This document shows, piece after piece, positions 43,434 through 52,904 of a stretch of 64,000 nt of DNA. Every line of letters begins with the position of its first letter. Positions within the stretch are counted from its first letter, which is position 1. The translations under genes and the position numbers were made by a program. This DNA is from JAIOSM01 sp023143455 (GTDB taxonomy: Bacteria; Desulfobacterota; Desulfobacteria; Desulfobacterales; Desulfobacteraceae): assembly GCA_030632885.1 (NCBI GenBank), contig DAOVTW010000003.1:1-64000 (forward strand). The letters are read 5' to 3'. The notes beneath the pieces were generated by a model. That model was not told the origin of the DNA. It worked only from the letters and a program-made list of their open reading frames with translations, and ran no database searches.

Positions 43434-45155
43434 ATGAAGCTTAAAATTGGTGCTAAAGTAAATTTTCTTTTAATCGCTGCCCTTTTTATCGTGGGAGGAG
43501 CGTCTCTCATTTTTACTGTTTCTGCTCTTAAACAGCAAGGGAAGAGTTCAATTGATGAATATCGTGCAGACATTATGCAGGAAAAAAAAGAATTCCTTAA
43601 AACCATGGCTACTTCTGCATATATTATAGCTCAAAATAATTTTGAACAATCCCTTGATAAAAAAATGACCCTCGACGCTATAGGTTCTCTTCGCTATGGT
43701 AAAGATAATACAGGCTATTTCTTTATTCAGGATTCAAAAGGAGTTCTTCTCCTTCATCCTATAAAACCAGAACTGCAGGGAAAGAATATGATTAATGAAA
43801 CCGACCCTTCTGGAAAATATTTGTTTAAAGAACTGATTAAAGCTGCTGCTGACAATAAAGAAGGTGGATTCGTAACTTACATGTGGCCAAAACCCGGCTC
43901 AGAAGACCCAGTAAAGAAAATCTCGTTTTCTAAAAAACTTGACGGATGGGACTGGAATATTGGAACAGGTGACTATCTTGATGGTATCTCTGCTGCTGTT
44001 GCAAAAAAAGAAAAAGATATTAAAAGAAATATCACTAAAGGAATAATTAAAATAGTCACAATTGTTCTGCTAATTATAATAGGAACAATAATTATTTCTT
44101 ATTTTGTTGTTGTAAAAGGTGTTGTGGGACCTATCAAAAAAATCATTGAGATGCTCAAAGACATTGCAGAAGGCGAAGGCGATCTAACAAAAAGGATTGA
44201 AAACAAGTCCGGAGATGAAATCCAGGAGCTTGCTGAGTGGTTCAATAAATTTATTTTAAATACCCAGAAGATGATCTCAACGGTAAAAAAAGATTCTGAA
44301 AAACTAAATGATTCATCAAAAAATTTGGCTGGAATATCTGAACATCTGAGTGATGCTGTAAGTACTACTTCATCCAAAGCTAACACAGTTGCTTCAGCTT
44401 CTGAGGAAATGACATCAAATTTAAACTCTGTAGCTGCTGCTATGGAGCAAGCTACTGCAAATGTAAATATGATAGCTTCTGCTTCCGAGGAAATGTCTTC
44501 AACCATTAATGAAATTGCACAAAATGCTGAAAAAGCTAGCGGCATTACTGATGATGCCGTGACTAAAACTAATAATGCTTCAATACAAATTGATAAACTT
44601 TCTAAGGCAGCAAAAGAAATTGGACAGGTTGTTGAGTCGATTACAGATATATCAGCACAAGTTAACCTTCTTGCACTTAATGCGACTATTGAAGCAGCCC
44701 GTGCAGGGGAAGCAGGGAAAGGCTTTGCAGTTGTGGCAAATGAAATAAAAGATCTTGCTAATCAGACAGCTACGTCTTCAAATGAGATAAAAGAACGGGT
44801 TGCAGGAATTCAGAGTTCAACAGACAATACAATAACTGAAATTGCAAGTATCTCCAAAGTAGTAACGGAAATAAATGAAATAGTAAGCACCATAGCAACA
44901 GCAGTAGAAGAACAATCAGCAACCACAAAAGAAATCACTGAAAATGTATCCCAGGTATCTACAAGTATAGAAGAGGTAAATAACAATGTTTCTGAAGGGT
45001 CATTAGCATCCCAGAAAGTAACCAAGGAAATCACTGAGGTCAATAAATCATCAGAAGCAATTGCAAAAACAAGTTCAAATATTAAAAGTGATGCAGAAAG
45101 ACTTTCAGAGCTTTCCCAGAGCCTTGCTGAAATGATGGGAAAATTTAAAGTATAA
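43434..45155 (+). CDS. Methyl-accepting chemotaxis protein with Cache sensor
   Basis: I place the start at the ATG at 43434, which has GGAGGA 4 bases upstream and begins a charged then hydrophobic anchor; the frame is open for 44 more codons upstream without a ribosome site. The 573-residue product has TM1 near 8-28 and a single-Cache sensor (RYGKDNTGYFFIQDSKGVLL and GWDWNIGTGDYLD) to about 195. TM2 is near 203-225, then HAMP and a signalling hairpin tip with ALNATIEAARAGEAGKGFAV near 415-435. It should bind a small ligand in the periplasm and control CheA. No che genes are nearby. Confidence 0.95.
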   Translation: MKLKIGAKVNFLLIAALFIVGGASLIFTVSALKQQGKSSIDEYRADIMQEKKEFLKTMATSAYIIAQNNFEQSLDKKMTLDAIGSLRYGKDNTGYFFIQDSKGVLLLHPIKPELQGKNMINETDPSGKYLFKELIKAAADNKEGGFVTYMWPKPGSEDPVKKISFSKKLDGWDWNIGTGDYLDGISAAVAKKEKDIKRNITKGIIKIVTIVLLIIIGTIIISYFVVVKGVVGPIKKIIEMLKDIAEGEGDLTKRIENKSGDEIQELAEWFNKFILNTQKMISTVKKDSEKLNDSSKNLAGISEHLSDAVSTTSSKANTVASASEEMTSNLNSVAAAMEQATANVNMIASASEEMSSTINEIAQNAEKASGITDDAVTKTNNASIQIDKLSKAAKEIGQVVESITDISAQVNLLALNATIEAARAGEAGKGFAVVANEIKDLANQTATSSNEIKERVAGIQSSTDNTITEIASISKVVTEINEIVSTIATAVEEQSATTKEITENVSQVSTSIEEVNNNVSEGSLASQKVTKEITEVNKSSEAIAKTSSNIKSDAERLSELSQSLAEMMGKFKV

Positions 45156-45170
45156 AAAATATTGAGGCCC

Positions 45171-45206
45171 ATGGGAGTCCTTGTTATAATAACAATGGCT
45201 CTCCAT
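45171..45206. terminator. Imperfect bidirectional hairpin between chemoreceptor and ABC permease
   Basis: A 15-base core TTGTTATAATAACAA at 45181-45195 is a perfect odd palindrome. The outer arms (ATGGGAGTCC and its near complement ending CTCTCCAT) extend it to about 17 bp with a few bulges. Position between two convergent genes favours a terminator, though no long T-run follows. Confidence 0.45.
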
Positions 45207-46870
45207 TAAATCCCTTGAGTTTTATTTAATACTTTTATACCAAGTATTAAAGGCAAAATACTTGAGCATAATAATATTATTATAAGCCATAAACCCGTGG
45301 TTATCAGAAGGTTTTCTGCTGTTTGATGGCTTATCTTTGCAACTATTTCTAAGTGCAATATCAAGCCTGTGGGTACAATGCTGACGATCATGAAACAAAG
45401 ACTCAATATAAGATTCAAGGTTCCACCAAACCCGGAAACTATTGCAGCAGGATTACTTTGCTTAAGGTCTATAAAGATTGCTCCAAGTCCTGTTGATAAC
45501 CCGCAGATCGCGATTGAAACAGATAGTATAAGGATTATAGTAATAATCTGTATCTCTTTTTCCACATTAAGCATAGAGGAAGATATCAGGACAAGGGTTA
45601 CGCTGATAATAATCATTGCAACTACAGATGAAAAAAACTTTGTTAAAACTATTCGTTTCATACTGGTAGGTGATAGCCCTATCACCCAGAAGCCTTGCCC
45701 TTCTAGGCTCAACTCTGGATATATAAATCTTGAACCAAGCGAGGATAACACCATGGAAAGACAGAAAACGTTTAAAAACGCAATCATATTTCTCCACATT
45801 GCATCTATATTATGATAATTAAAATTTCTTATATTTACAAAATATAAGCCTATCAATCCAAAAAATATTAACACTTGAGACCATTGAACAGGGTCGCGAA
45901 AAAAAATCCTGATATCTTTTTTGATCATTGCCTTAATATCATGGGGTAAATAAATCTTATCAAGCCATTTAAACAATACTGGCGCTCTTTTATTATTCTG
46001 TCTTCCTTCCATGGTCGAAAGCCATGTATTATAGAATAATAATCTGCCAAGATCATTTATTAAAACCAAAAAACCTGTTGCGGTCAACATTAAAAGCAAC
46101 CAGAACATAAGCCCGCGAAGAATCTGTCCATTAGTTAAAGCCATTATTCCTTCAGAAGTCCAAAAGCTTGGCAGTATTGGGTTTGATGCTAAGTTTAATC
46201 CGGGGAGCACGGTAGAAATGTCAAAAACTTCCATCTCTTTATCTACATTAAAATCAGTATTTATAAAAAAAACAACGACCAACATTAAACCTGTGAATAT
46301 AAGCAGAGACAGAAGAGTTTTTTTGGATTTTGGAATAAATCTTACAAAGATTATGATCGAAATTGAACCAATAGCTGAACATATTATTAAAAACGGGATG
46401 GAAAAAAGCAATGTCCATATTACAAAAAGAACTGACATTTCATTATATGCGGCATATGCTCCGACATAAGGGAGAATAATAAATACAAAAGCCCATGAGG
46501 AAAGGGCTGTGGATTCAAAAAATTTATATAGTGTAATTTGATTATATCCTGCAGGTCTAACAAGAAGAAAAGGAATCTCATCAGATCTGAATATGGTTGA
46601 ATAGGATGTGATAATACTTGAAAACACAAGCATTACTCCCATGCCAAGAAAGAAAAATGTGAATAATTTATTAATAATAATACTGCCAAATCCGCTCATA
46701 GTATCAAAGTAGCGAAATCCACTATAAAACATCAGAGCCATACCTGTTATTAAAACAATTACCGAACAAAAAATGAAAAAGACTTTTAACTTTGACTGAA
46801 TGCTCAATATTCTGCCAAGGTTATAAAAAGTGTACTTTATTTTTTTTAATATTGCTCTTTCAATGGACAT
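45206..46870 (-). CDS. ABC transporter permease, putative exporter
   Basis: The 554-residue protein is very hydrophobic, with about 12 to 14 membrane segments and charged loops, including one near residues 295-325 (KRAPVLFKWLDKIYLPHDIKAMIKKD in outline). This resembles large ABC-2-like permeases of uncharacterised exporters. It starts one base after the stop of the ATPase gene, so the two make one transporter. The substrate is unknown. The transglutaminase gene upstream suggests a cell-surface or peptide-related job. Confidence 0.78.
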   Translation of the reverse strand: MSIERAILKKIKYTFYNLGRILSIQSKLKVFFIFCSVIVLITGMALMFYSGFRYFDTMSGFGSIIINKLFTFFFLGMGVMLVFSSIITSYSTIFRSDEIPFLLVRPAGYNQITLYKFFESTALSSWAFVFIILPYVGAYAAYNEMSVLFVIWTLLFSIPFLIICSAIGSISIIIFVRFIPKSKKTLLSLLIFTGLMLVVVFFINTDFNVDKEMEVFDISTVLPGLNLASNPILPSFWTSEGIMALTNGQILRGLMFWLLLMLTATGFLVLINDLGRLLFYNTWLSTMEGRQNNKRAPVLFKWLDKIYLPHDIKAMIKKDIRIFFRDPVQWSQVLIFFGLIGLYFVNIRNFNYHNIDAMWRNMIAFLNVFCLSMVLSSLGSRFIYPELSLEGQGFWVIGLSPTSMKRIVLTKFFSSVVAMIIISVTLVLISSSMLNVEKEIQIITIILILSVSIAICGLSTGLGAIFIDLKQSNPAAIVSGFGGTLNLILSLCFMIVSIVPTGLILHLEIVAKISHQTAENLLITTGLWLIIILLCSSILPLILGIKVLNKTQGI

Positions 46871-46871
46871 A

Positions 46872-47615
46872 TCAATAATTACCTGTAAGGCTTAAAAAGA
46901 TATCTTCAAGGTTGTTTTTTCCATGTCTTTCATAAAGCTCAGACAAAGTTCCTGTTTCAATAAGCTCTCCTCTCAATATTATCCCTATGCGATGGGCAAT
47001 ATCCTCTGCCAAAGCCAGAATATGTGTGGTTAAAAAAATGGTCATCCCATTTCGTGCTTTCTCTTTTAAGAGATCCTTAATAAGGCGAATAGTATATGGA
47101 TCAAGACCTATCAGTGGTTCATCAATAAAAAGAATCTCAGGGTCGTGCAAAAAAGTTGCGGCATAAATAAGTCTCTGGCGCAAACCATGGGAAAGATCTT
47201 TAACAAGTACATTTTTGTATTCTATTAATCCGAAAAGAGCAAAAGACTCTTCAAGTTTTTCATGTATACTTTCTTTATTAATATCGTATAATTCCCCGGT
47301 AAATTCAAAAAACTCTGTTGTTGTTAGTCTTTCATACAAATAAGGCATATCAGGTATATAACCAATGATTTTTTTGGATGAGAGATGATCTGTTTCAGGG
47401 TCTATTCCATTAATCAATATAGAACCTGAAGATGCACGCAATAAACCTGTGAGTATTTTAATGGTTGTGGTTTTTCCGGCGCCGTTTGGTCCAAGAAAAC
47501 AAAAAAGCTCACCTTTTCCAATATCTAATGTTAGATTCTTTACGGCTTCAAAACTATGGGGATTTTTTGCATCATTTGAACCATAGGTTTTGGATAATTT
47601 GTTAATTTTTATCAT
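46872..47615 (-). CDS. ABC transporter ATP-binding protein
   Basis: The 247-residue ATPase has Walker A GPNGAGKTTT near residues 39-48, a signature LSHGLRQRL near 142 (a variant of LSGGQ), Walker B ILFIDEPLIGLDP near 160 and a switch His in TTHIL. It resembles the ABC-2 exporter class of nucleotide-binding subunits. Its start overlaps the transglutaminase gene by 14 bases and its stop is next to the permease start, so the three genes are translated together. Confidence 0.94.
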   Translation of the reverse strand: MIKINKLSKTYGSNDAKNPHSFEAVKNLTLDIGKGELFCFLGPNGAGKTTTIKILTGLLRASSGSILINGIDPETDHLSSKKIIGYIPDMPYLYERLTTTEFFEFTGELYDINKESIHEKLEESFALFGLIEYKNVLVKDLSHGLRQRLIYAATFLHDPEILFIDEPLIGLDPYTIRLIKDLLKEKARNGMTIFLTTHILALAEDIAHRIGIILRGELIETGTLSELYERHGKNNLEDIFLSLTGNY

Positions 47616-49149
47616 ATATAACCTCTGTCACTTCTATATTAAGCTGCCCCATAAGGGAGAACAATTGAAACTGATTTCCAATCTCTCCATTCACAATTGC
47701 AATATGTGTTGTATCAACATAGGTCTGCCCCCAGGTTGGATCCATTTCACGCCATGTATTGTCAATATAAACTGCGGGCCAGGCATGGTAATAAAACCTA
47801 TCCTTAGTAAAGGCAAGACCTGTTGTGATTCTTGTTGGAATCTTCGCTGCCCGAGCAAGTGCTGTGAATAGGTAAGTATGTTCATTGCAATCGCCTTTCA
47901 TTGTATGCAACACATCAAGAGCAGAAGGTATACTTATAGTAATTTCCTTTTTCACATTCTTGTGAACCCAATTAAATATTGCCTCTGCTTTGGCTTTATC
48001 ATCATTACTATCAATCTTTTGAATAATTTTTTTTGCTGCCTTAATAATTTTAGAATGATCTGACTGAACAGCCATAGTCGATTTTAAAAACTTAGAAAGA
48101 GTTTCATCAGGCATTTCACTGCTTTTTAAAAGTTCTTTACTATTGCCGTTAATTATCATCAATTCCGTTGCGGTTTCATTTAAACTCAATATTTTCTGCC
48201 TGTCTGATTCAAAATTAAAACTTTTCAGATCCAAACCTTTTAATTTCAATCTAATTTCATCTGCATCAGGATCAACAGGTAAACCCCTGGGACGAATTGC
48301 AAGCTTTGTAAGGATATCACTTTTGTTATCAGCATTATTAATGCTTTTCATTGCAAGATCACTTGTAGTTTTTTCCATTGTCCAACCAAATGGTGTACTC
48401 TGCCTGACTGGCTGCCCTGTTGAAGAATCAATCCAGAGATTTGAAACAGCACCTTTCATATTGATAGATATATGAGTTGTTTCATATTCTTTTTTGTCAA
48501 TTGTAATCTTCTCTTTCTTTACTCCTGTAAACATAATATTTGCCAAGGACATTGTTACAGGATCAAAGGTTAAAATTGAAAGTTTTTGACCAGGCTTTAA
48601 TTTTTTCATTGCTATCTCAGTCATTGGTGAATAAATAACAACATCTTCAGGTATCTTCACTTTTCTTGACTGAGTTGTATCCCCTGTTGTTGTTGTAATT
48701 TTAAAAATTTCATCTTGAATTTTTTTACCATTAATTTTTAATGAATAACCTGATGATTTAATGAAAAAATAAAATTTTTGAAGTTGATAAACATTATTTA
48801 AAACTGAATTGGTTTTTATACTAATCCGTTGATTTAAACCTCCAAGATTAATAGTAAAATTTAAAGCATTTTCGATTTTATAATGGTTCACAGGGTCAGA
48901 CTTTTCAACTTCCATTTTTGTATAACTGTATCCAACAGGAGAACCGTTCACTAAGATTCGCATCCAGGAATCAATAAGCAAAACATCTTTTGAGATAATA
49001 CTCTTGTATCCATCCAATTTGTGAGTAAAAAATTCAGGATACGCCTCATACCTTACAAGCCATCCGAACGCGCTCAACCATGATATAAACAGAATAATTT
49101 TTACTAAAAGGAATCTTTTTTTCTTTTTTTGAGCATCAATTAATTTCAT
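47602..49149 (-). CDS. Membrane-anchored transglutaminase-like protein
   Basis: This 515-residue protein has an N-terminal membrane segment (about 13-31), a long extracytoplasmic beta-rich region, and a C-terminal transglutaminase-fold domain. The catalytic triad is visible as Cys in MKGDCNEHT near 417, His in YYHAWPAVYI near 455 and Asp in EMDPTWGQ near 470. Such proteins often act as proteases or amidases at the surface, not true cross-linkers. It heads the operon with the ABC exporter, an association seen in several bacteria; the link in function is inference. Confidence 0.88.
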   Translation of the reverse strand: MKLIDAQKKKKRFLLVKIILFISWLSAFGWLVRYEAYPEFFTHKLDGYKSIISKDVLLIDSWMRILVNGSPVGYSYTKMEVEKSDPVNHYKIENALNFTINLGGLNQRISIKTNSVLNNVYQLQKFYFFIKSSGYSLKINGKKIQDEIFKITTTTGDTTQSRKVKIPEDVVIYSPMTEIAMKKLKPGQKLSILTFDPVTMSLANIMFTGVKKEKITIDKKEYETTHISINMKGAVSNLWIDSSTGQPVRQSTPFGWTMEKTTSDLAMKSINNADNKSDILTKLAIRPRGLPVDPDADEIRLKLKGLDLKSFNFESDRQKILSLNETATELMIINGNSKELLKSSEMPDETLSKFLKSTMAVQSDHSKIIKAAKKIIQKIDSNDDKAKAEAIFNWVHKNVKKEITISIPSALDVLHTMKGDCNEHTYLFTALARAAKIPTRITTGLAFTKDRFYYHAWPAVYIDNTWREMDPTWGQTYVDTTHIAIVNGEIGNQFQLFSLMGQLNIEVTEVIYDKN

Positions 49150-49300
49150 CTATTTATTTTATCAATCTGCAAGCTATGTGTAAAGTGCAATTCATAAAAC
49201 TATTTTAAGGAACAAATAAATATAATTCCTTGATATATAATGTCTTTAAAGGTATTATTAAAATATATTTCAAATTCGCATAATTTTGATTATTATTTTT

Positions 49301-49323
49301 CTTTTAGCGCATCATGCTAAAAG
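49301..49323 (+). promoter_or_regulatory. Hairpin immediately upstream of the hybrid kinase ribosome site
   Basis: CTTTTAGC at 49301-49308 pairs perfectly with GCTAAAAG at 49316-49323 around a 7-base loop, and the pairing can extend by one more A-T. It ends directly at the AGGGGA ribosome site before the ATG at 49336. It could modulate translation of the kinase. Confidence 0.4.
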
Positions 49324-49335
49324 AGGGGAAATCAA

Positions 49336-51636
49336 ATGAAACTTCGTAATGTTATGGACAATTCTGTTGAACCCATTGTAATTTACAATAAAGACGGCCT
49401 TGTAAATTATATAAACCCTGCATTTGAAAGAGTTTTTGGGTGGTCCCCTGGCGAACTTATGGGGAAAAAAATAGATTTTGTACCTAAAGAGGCAGAAGCC
49501 CAGACAAAAGAGGCTATTGCAAGCATTATGCGTGGAGAAACATGCTATGCCATGGAAACTCTACGGAAAACAAAAGACAATAAAATTCTTAATACCAGAG
49601 TTAGTGCAGCTACGATATTGAATGATACAGGAAAAATCGATGGCTTAATCGTGAACCTCCAAGATATTACAAATATTATTCAGACGCGGGAGGCAGCTCA
49701 GAAAGCTGACCTTGCAAAAAGCGAATTTCTGTTAAATGTCAGCCATGAATTAAGAACACCAATGAATGGCATAATGGGGATGATAAATTTGTTACTCGAC
49801 ACAGAATTGGATAGCAATCAAATAGAACTTGCTGAAATTATACAAAAAAATGCTGATTCGCTTATGAATGTTATAAACAACATCCTTGATTTTTCTAAAA
49901 TTGAAGCTGGCAAGCTTGAATACGAAACCATTAATTTTGATTTAAGAACTACTATTGAAGAAGCTGAAAAACAAATATCAATAAAAACGAATGAAAAAAA
50001 ACTTAAACTCGATATTTTTGTCCATCAGTTTGTCCCTTCTCTCATAAAAGGTGATCCTCAACTATTACGCCAAATACTTCTTAACCTTGCAGACAATGCT
50101 GTAAAGTTCACAAATCAAGGCAAAATAAAAATTGCTGTGACTCTTGAAAAAGAGGACAAAACAAGTGCTGTTATTCGTTTTGAGATAATTGATAGTGGAG
50201 TTGGTATCAACTCTGATAAAAAAGATATAATTATTAAATCATTTTCCAAGGCAGACGGATCAGTAACACGCGCGCAAGGAGATATCGGCTTAGGGCTTAC
50301 CATTGCAAAACAGCTTGTCGCTTTGATGAATGGTAAACTAGGAGTTGAAAGTAAGCTAGGACATGGGTCAACTTTCTGGTTCACAGCTCTGTTTGAAAAA
50401 CAATCACAAGGTTTATACAAAGAGACTGCAACTTCTGAAAACATTAAGGGAAAAAATATTCTAATCGTGGATGACAATACCACTAACCGCTTTTTTTTAA
50501 AAAAGCAGGTATCAGCTTGGGAATGTACTTTTGTTGAAGCAATAAATGGCAAAGATGCTCTTGAAAAACTAGCTAATAACACTTCAAGGCAATTTGATAT
50601 TGCACTCCTTGATATGCAGATGCCTGAGATGAATGGTGAATTTCTGGCACAAAAAATCAAATCAGATCCAAATTTTTCCAATATAATTTTAATTATGCTG
50701 ACATCTGTTGGCAAAAAAGGCGATGTTGCAAGATTAAAAAAAATTGGCTGCGCTGCATATCTTCCAAAGCCTGTTAAACCACACCTGCTTTACGACTGCA
50801 TTATCAAAGCTTTGACAGCATATAAACAGGGGAAAAATGAAATTATCACTCGCCATTCCCTGATAGAGGGCAAAAAACAGAATGTTCATATACTGCTTGC
50901 CCAAAGCAACATTACAAGTCAAAAGATGTATTTAGACATTCTTGGTAAATCTGGTTACAAGGTTGATGTAGTTCCAAACGGAGTACAGGCAATAGAGGCA
51001 TTTAAAACAGGAAAGTATAACCTGATATTAATGAATGAAAATATGCCAGAAATGAATGGGTTTGATGCTACAAAAAATATCCGAGCATTGGAAAAGCAAC
51101 AAGGGTCAAAAAGGATTCCAATCCTTGGAATAACAGATAATACTATGAGTCAAGATAGAAAGAAATGCCTTTCTTTAGGAATGGACGACCATCTCCCTAA
51201 AACTATAGATTCAATAAACCTCATTAAAACAATTGATAAATGGGCTGCACAAAATCAAGTATTTTTAAAAACACTTTCTCCTAAAAACCAGGGTCTTATT
51301 TTTAATCTTGAAGATGCCCTTGAAAGAGCAATGGATGACAAATCATTTCTTGAAATGATTTTAGAAGAATTTATGAGAGGATTACCACTTCATATTGATT
51401 CTATAAAAGAAGCAATATTAAAAGAGGACAAATACAGTTTAATAAGGGAATCTCACTCTTTAAAAGGTTCCTCCTCAAATGTTGGTGCTATCGGGATAAG
51501 CTCAACAGCAGCAGAACTCGAAACTGCAGGAACAAGTGATGCCCTCAGCTCATGCACTAAAACATTAAGTAAGCTTGAAAACGAAGTTACACGTTTTTGC
51601 GAACATATAAACAAAATTGAATGGAGAAATATATGA
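49336..51636 (+). CDS. Hybrid histidine kinase PAS-HisKA-HATPase-REC-REC-HPt
   Basis: This 766-residue soluble hybrid kinase has PAS near 8-110 and HisKA with phospho-His in NVSHELRTPMNG near 134. HATPase follows (LNLADNAVKF, DSGVGI, GDIGLGLTIAKQL). Receiver 1 starts ILIVDDNTTNR near 374 with its Asp in ALLDMQMPEMNG. Receiver 2 near 517 reads LLAQSN and ILMNENMPEMNG, so the acid pair and phosphoacceptor are lost. The HPt phospho-His is in ESHSLKGSSSN near 705. Phosphate probably flows from the first receiver to HPt, while the second is regulatory. It is first of four tightly spaced signalling genes. Confidence 0.94.
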   Translation: MKLRNVMDNSVEPIVIYNKDGLVNYINPAFERVFGWSPGELMGKKIDFVPKEAEAQTKEAIASIMRGETCYAMETLRKTKDNKILNTRVSAATILNDTGKIDGLIVNLQDITNIIQTREAAQKADLAKSEFLLNVSHELRTPMNGIMGMINLLLDTELDSNQIELAEIIQKNADSLMNVINNILDFSKIEAGKLEYETINFDLRTTIEEAEKQISIKTNEKKLKLDIFVHQFVPSLIKGDPQLLRQILLNLADNAVKFTNQGKIKIAVTLEKEDKTSAVIRFEIIDSGVGINSDKKDIIIKSFSKADGSVTRAQGDIGLGLTIAKQLVALMNGKLGVESKLGHGSTFWFTALFEKQSQGLYKETATSENIKGKNILIVDDNTTNRFFLKKQVSAWECTFVEAINGKDALEKLANNTSRQFDIALLDMQMPEMNGEFLAQKIKSDPNFSNIILIMLTSVGKKGDVARLKKIGCAAYLPKPVKPHLLYDCIIKALTAYKQGKNEIITRHSLIEGKKQNVHILLAQSNITSQKMYLDILGKSGYKVDVVPNGVQAIEAFKTGKYNLILMNENMPEMNGFDATKNIRALEKQQGSKRIPILGITDNTMSQDRKKCLSLGMDDHLPKTIDSINLIKTIDKWAAQNQVFLKTLSPKNQGLIFNLEDALERAMDDKSFLEMILEEFMRGLPLHIDSIKEAILKEDKYSLIRESHSLKGSSSNVGAIGISSTAAELETAGTSDALSSCTKTLSKLENEVTRFCEHINKIEWRNI

Positions 51637-52901
51637 AAATCCTTATCGCAGAAGATGACTATGTCTCGCGGCTTTTATTAAAAAAATCTATCTCGGCAAT
51701 GGATCATGAAGTGCTTGAAGCTGTAGACGGGCAGCAAGGATTGGATTTGTTTCAAGAGAATGAACCATCCATGGTAATTACTGACTGGATGATGCCTAAA
51801 ATAGATGGATTGGAACTGTGCAAAAAAATAAGATCTTCTGGCAAAAAAACTTACACCTATATAATGCTTTTAACAGCAAAAGATAAGATCTCTGATCTTG
51901 TAGAAGTATTTGCTGCAGGTGCAGACGATTATATCACAAAACCTTTCAAACCCGACGAGTTAAAATCCAGAATCAAAACAGGAGAAAGAATTTTAACTTT
52001 AGAACACAACCATCACAAGCTACAACAAGAGATGACTGAAAAAAACTTTGAACTTGATAAGGCACTAAAGGATTTAAAAGAGACCCAGTCCCAGATACTG
52101 CAATCTGAAAAAATGGCTTCCATAGGCCAACTAGCTGCCGGTGTTGCCCATGAAATTAACAACCCAATTGGGTTTGTAGGAAGTAATCTTTCAACTCTTA
52201 CCGATTACTTAAAAGATTTTAATACGCTTTTAGGACATTACAATTTAATGAAACAAAACCTAAAAGATACGGATTTGGAAAAATTACCCGACAACATAAA
52301 AATCATAACTGAAACCATAGAAAAGTTTGAAGAAGAAATTGATATTGATTACTTAAAAGATGATATTCCAGAACTTTTAGGTGATTGTGCTGAAGGGACA
52401 GAACGAGTAAGAAAAATTGTTGCTGATTTGAAAAATTTTGCCCACCCCGGAAACGACAAAATAAAACTTGTGAATGTAAATCAAGGGATAGAATCAACAT
52501 TAAACGTTGTAAGCAATGAGATTAAATATAAAGCCCAGGTTATAAAAGAATTTGGAGAAATTCCTCTTGTTGAAGGATATCCTCAGCAGATAAACCAGGT
52601 TTTTATGAGTATTTTAGTAAATGCTGCCCAAGCCATTGAGGAAAAAGGGGAAATCCATATTAAAACACAACAAGATAACAAAGACGTTAAAATAACGATT
52701 TCTGATAATGGATCTGGTATTGAAGAAAAAAATATTGCAAAAATATTTGATCCATTTTTTACAACCAAACCTGTAGGGAAAGGAACTGGCCTTGGGATGA
52801 ATATTGCCTATAATATCATTAAAAAACATAAAGGAACTATTGATATAAAAAGCAAAGTAGGGTCAGGAACAACCTTTACAATAATATTGCCGGGAAAATA
52901 A
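51633..52901 (+). CDS. Receiver-histidine kinase (REC-HisKA-HATPase)
   Basis: I place the start at the ATG at 51633, which shares an ATGA overlap with the previous stop and has GGAG 6 bases upstream; an ATG at 51621 is the less likely option. The 422-residue product has an intact N-terminal receiver (ILIAEDDYVSR, Asp in MVITDWMMPKIDG, Lys in YITKPFKP). A coiled coil leads to HisKA with His in GVAHEINNPIGF near 175 and HATPase (NAAQAI, DNGSGI, GKGTGLGM). It is a cytoplasmic kinase controlled by phosphorylation, probably by the hybrid kinase upstream. Confidence 0.93.
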   Translation: MKILIAEDDYVSRLLLKKSISAMDHEVLEAVDGQQGLDLFQENEPSMVITDWMMPKIDGLELCKKIRSSGKKTYTYIMLLTAKDKISDLVEVFAAGADDYITKPFKPDELKSRIKTGERILTLEHNHHKLQQEMTEKNFELDKALKDLKETQSQILQSEKMASIGQLAAGVAHEINNPIGFVGSNLSTLTDYLKDFNTLLGHYNLMKQNLKDTDLEKLPDNIKIITETIEKFEEEIDIDYLKDDIPELLGDCAEGTERVRKIVADLKNFAHPGNDKIKLVNVNQGIESTLNVVSNEIKYKAQVIKEFGEIPLVEGYPQQINQVFMSILVNAAQAIEEKGEIHIKTQQDNKDVKITISDNGSGIEEKNIAKIFDPFFTTKPVGKGTGLGMNIAYNIIKKHKGTIDIKSKVGSGTTFTIILPGK

Positions 52902-52904
52902 GTC

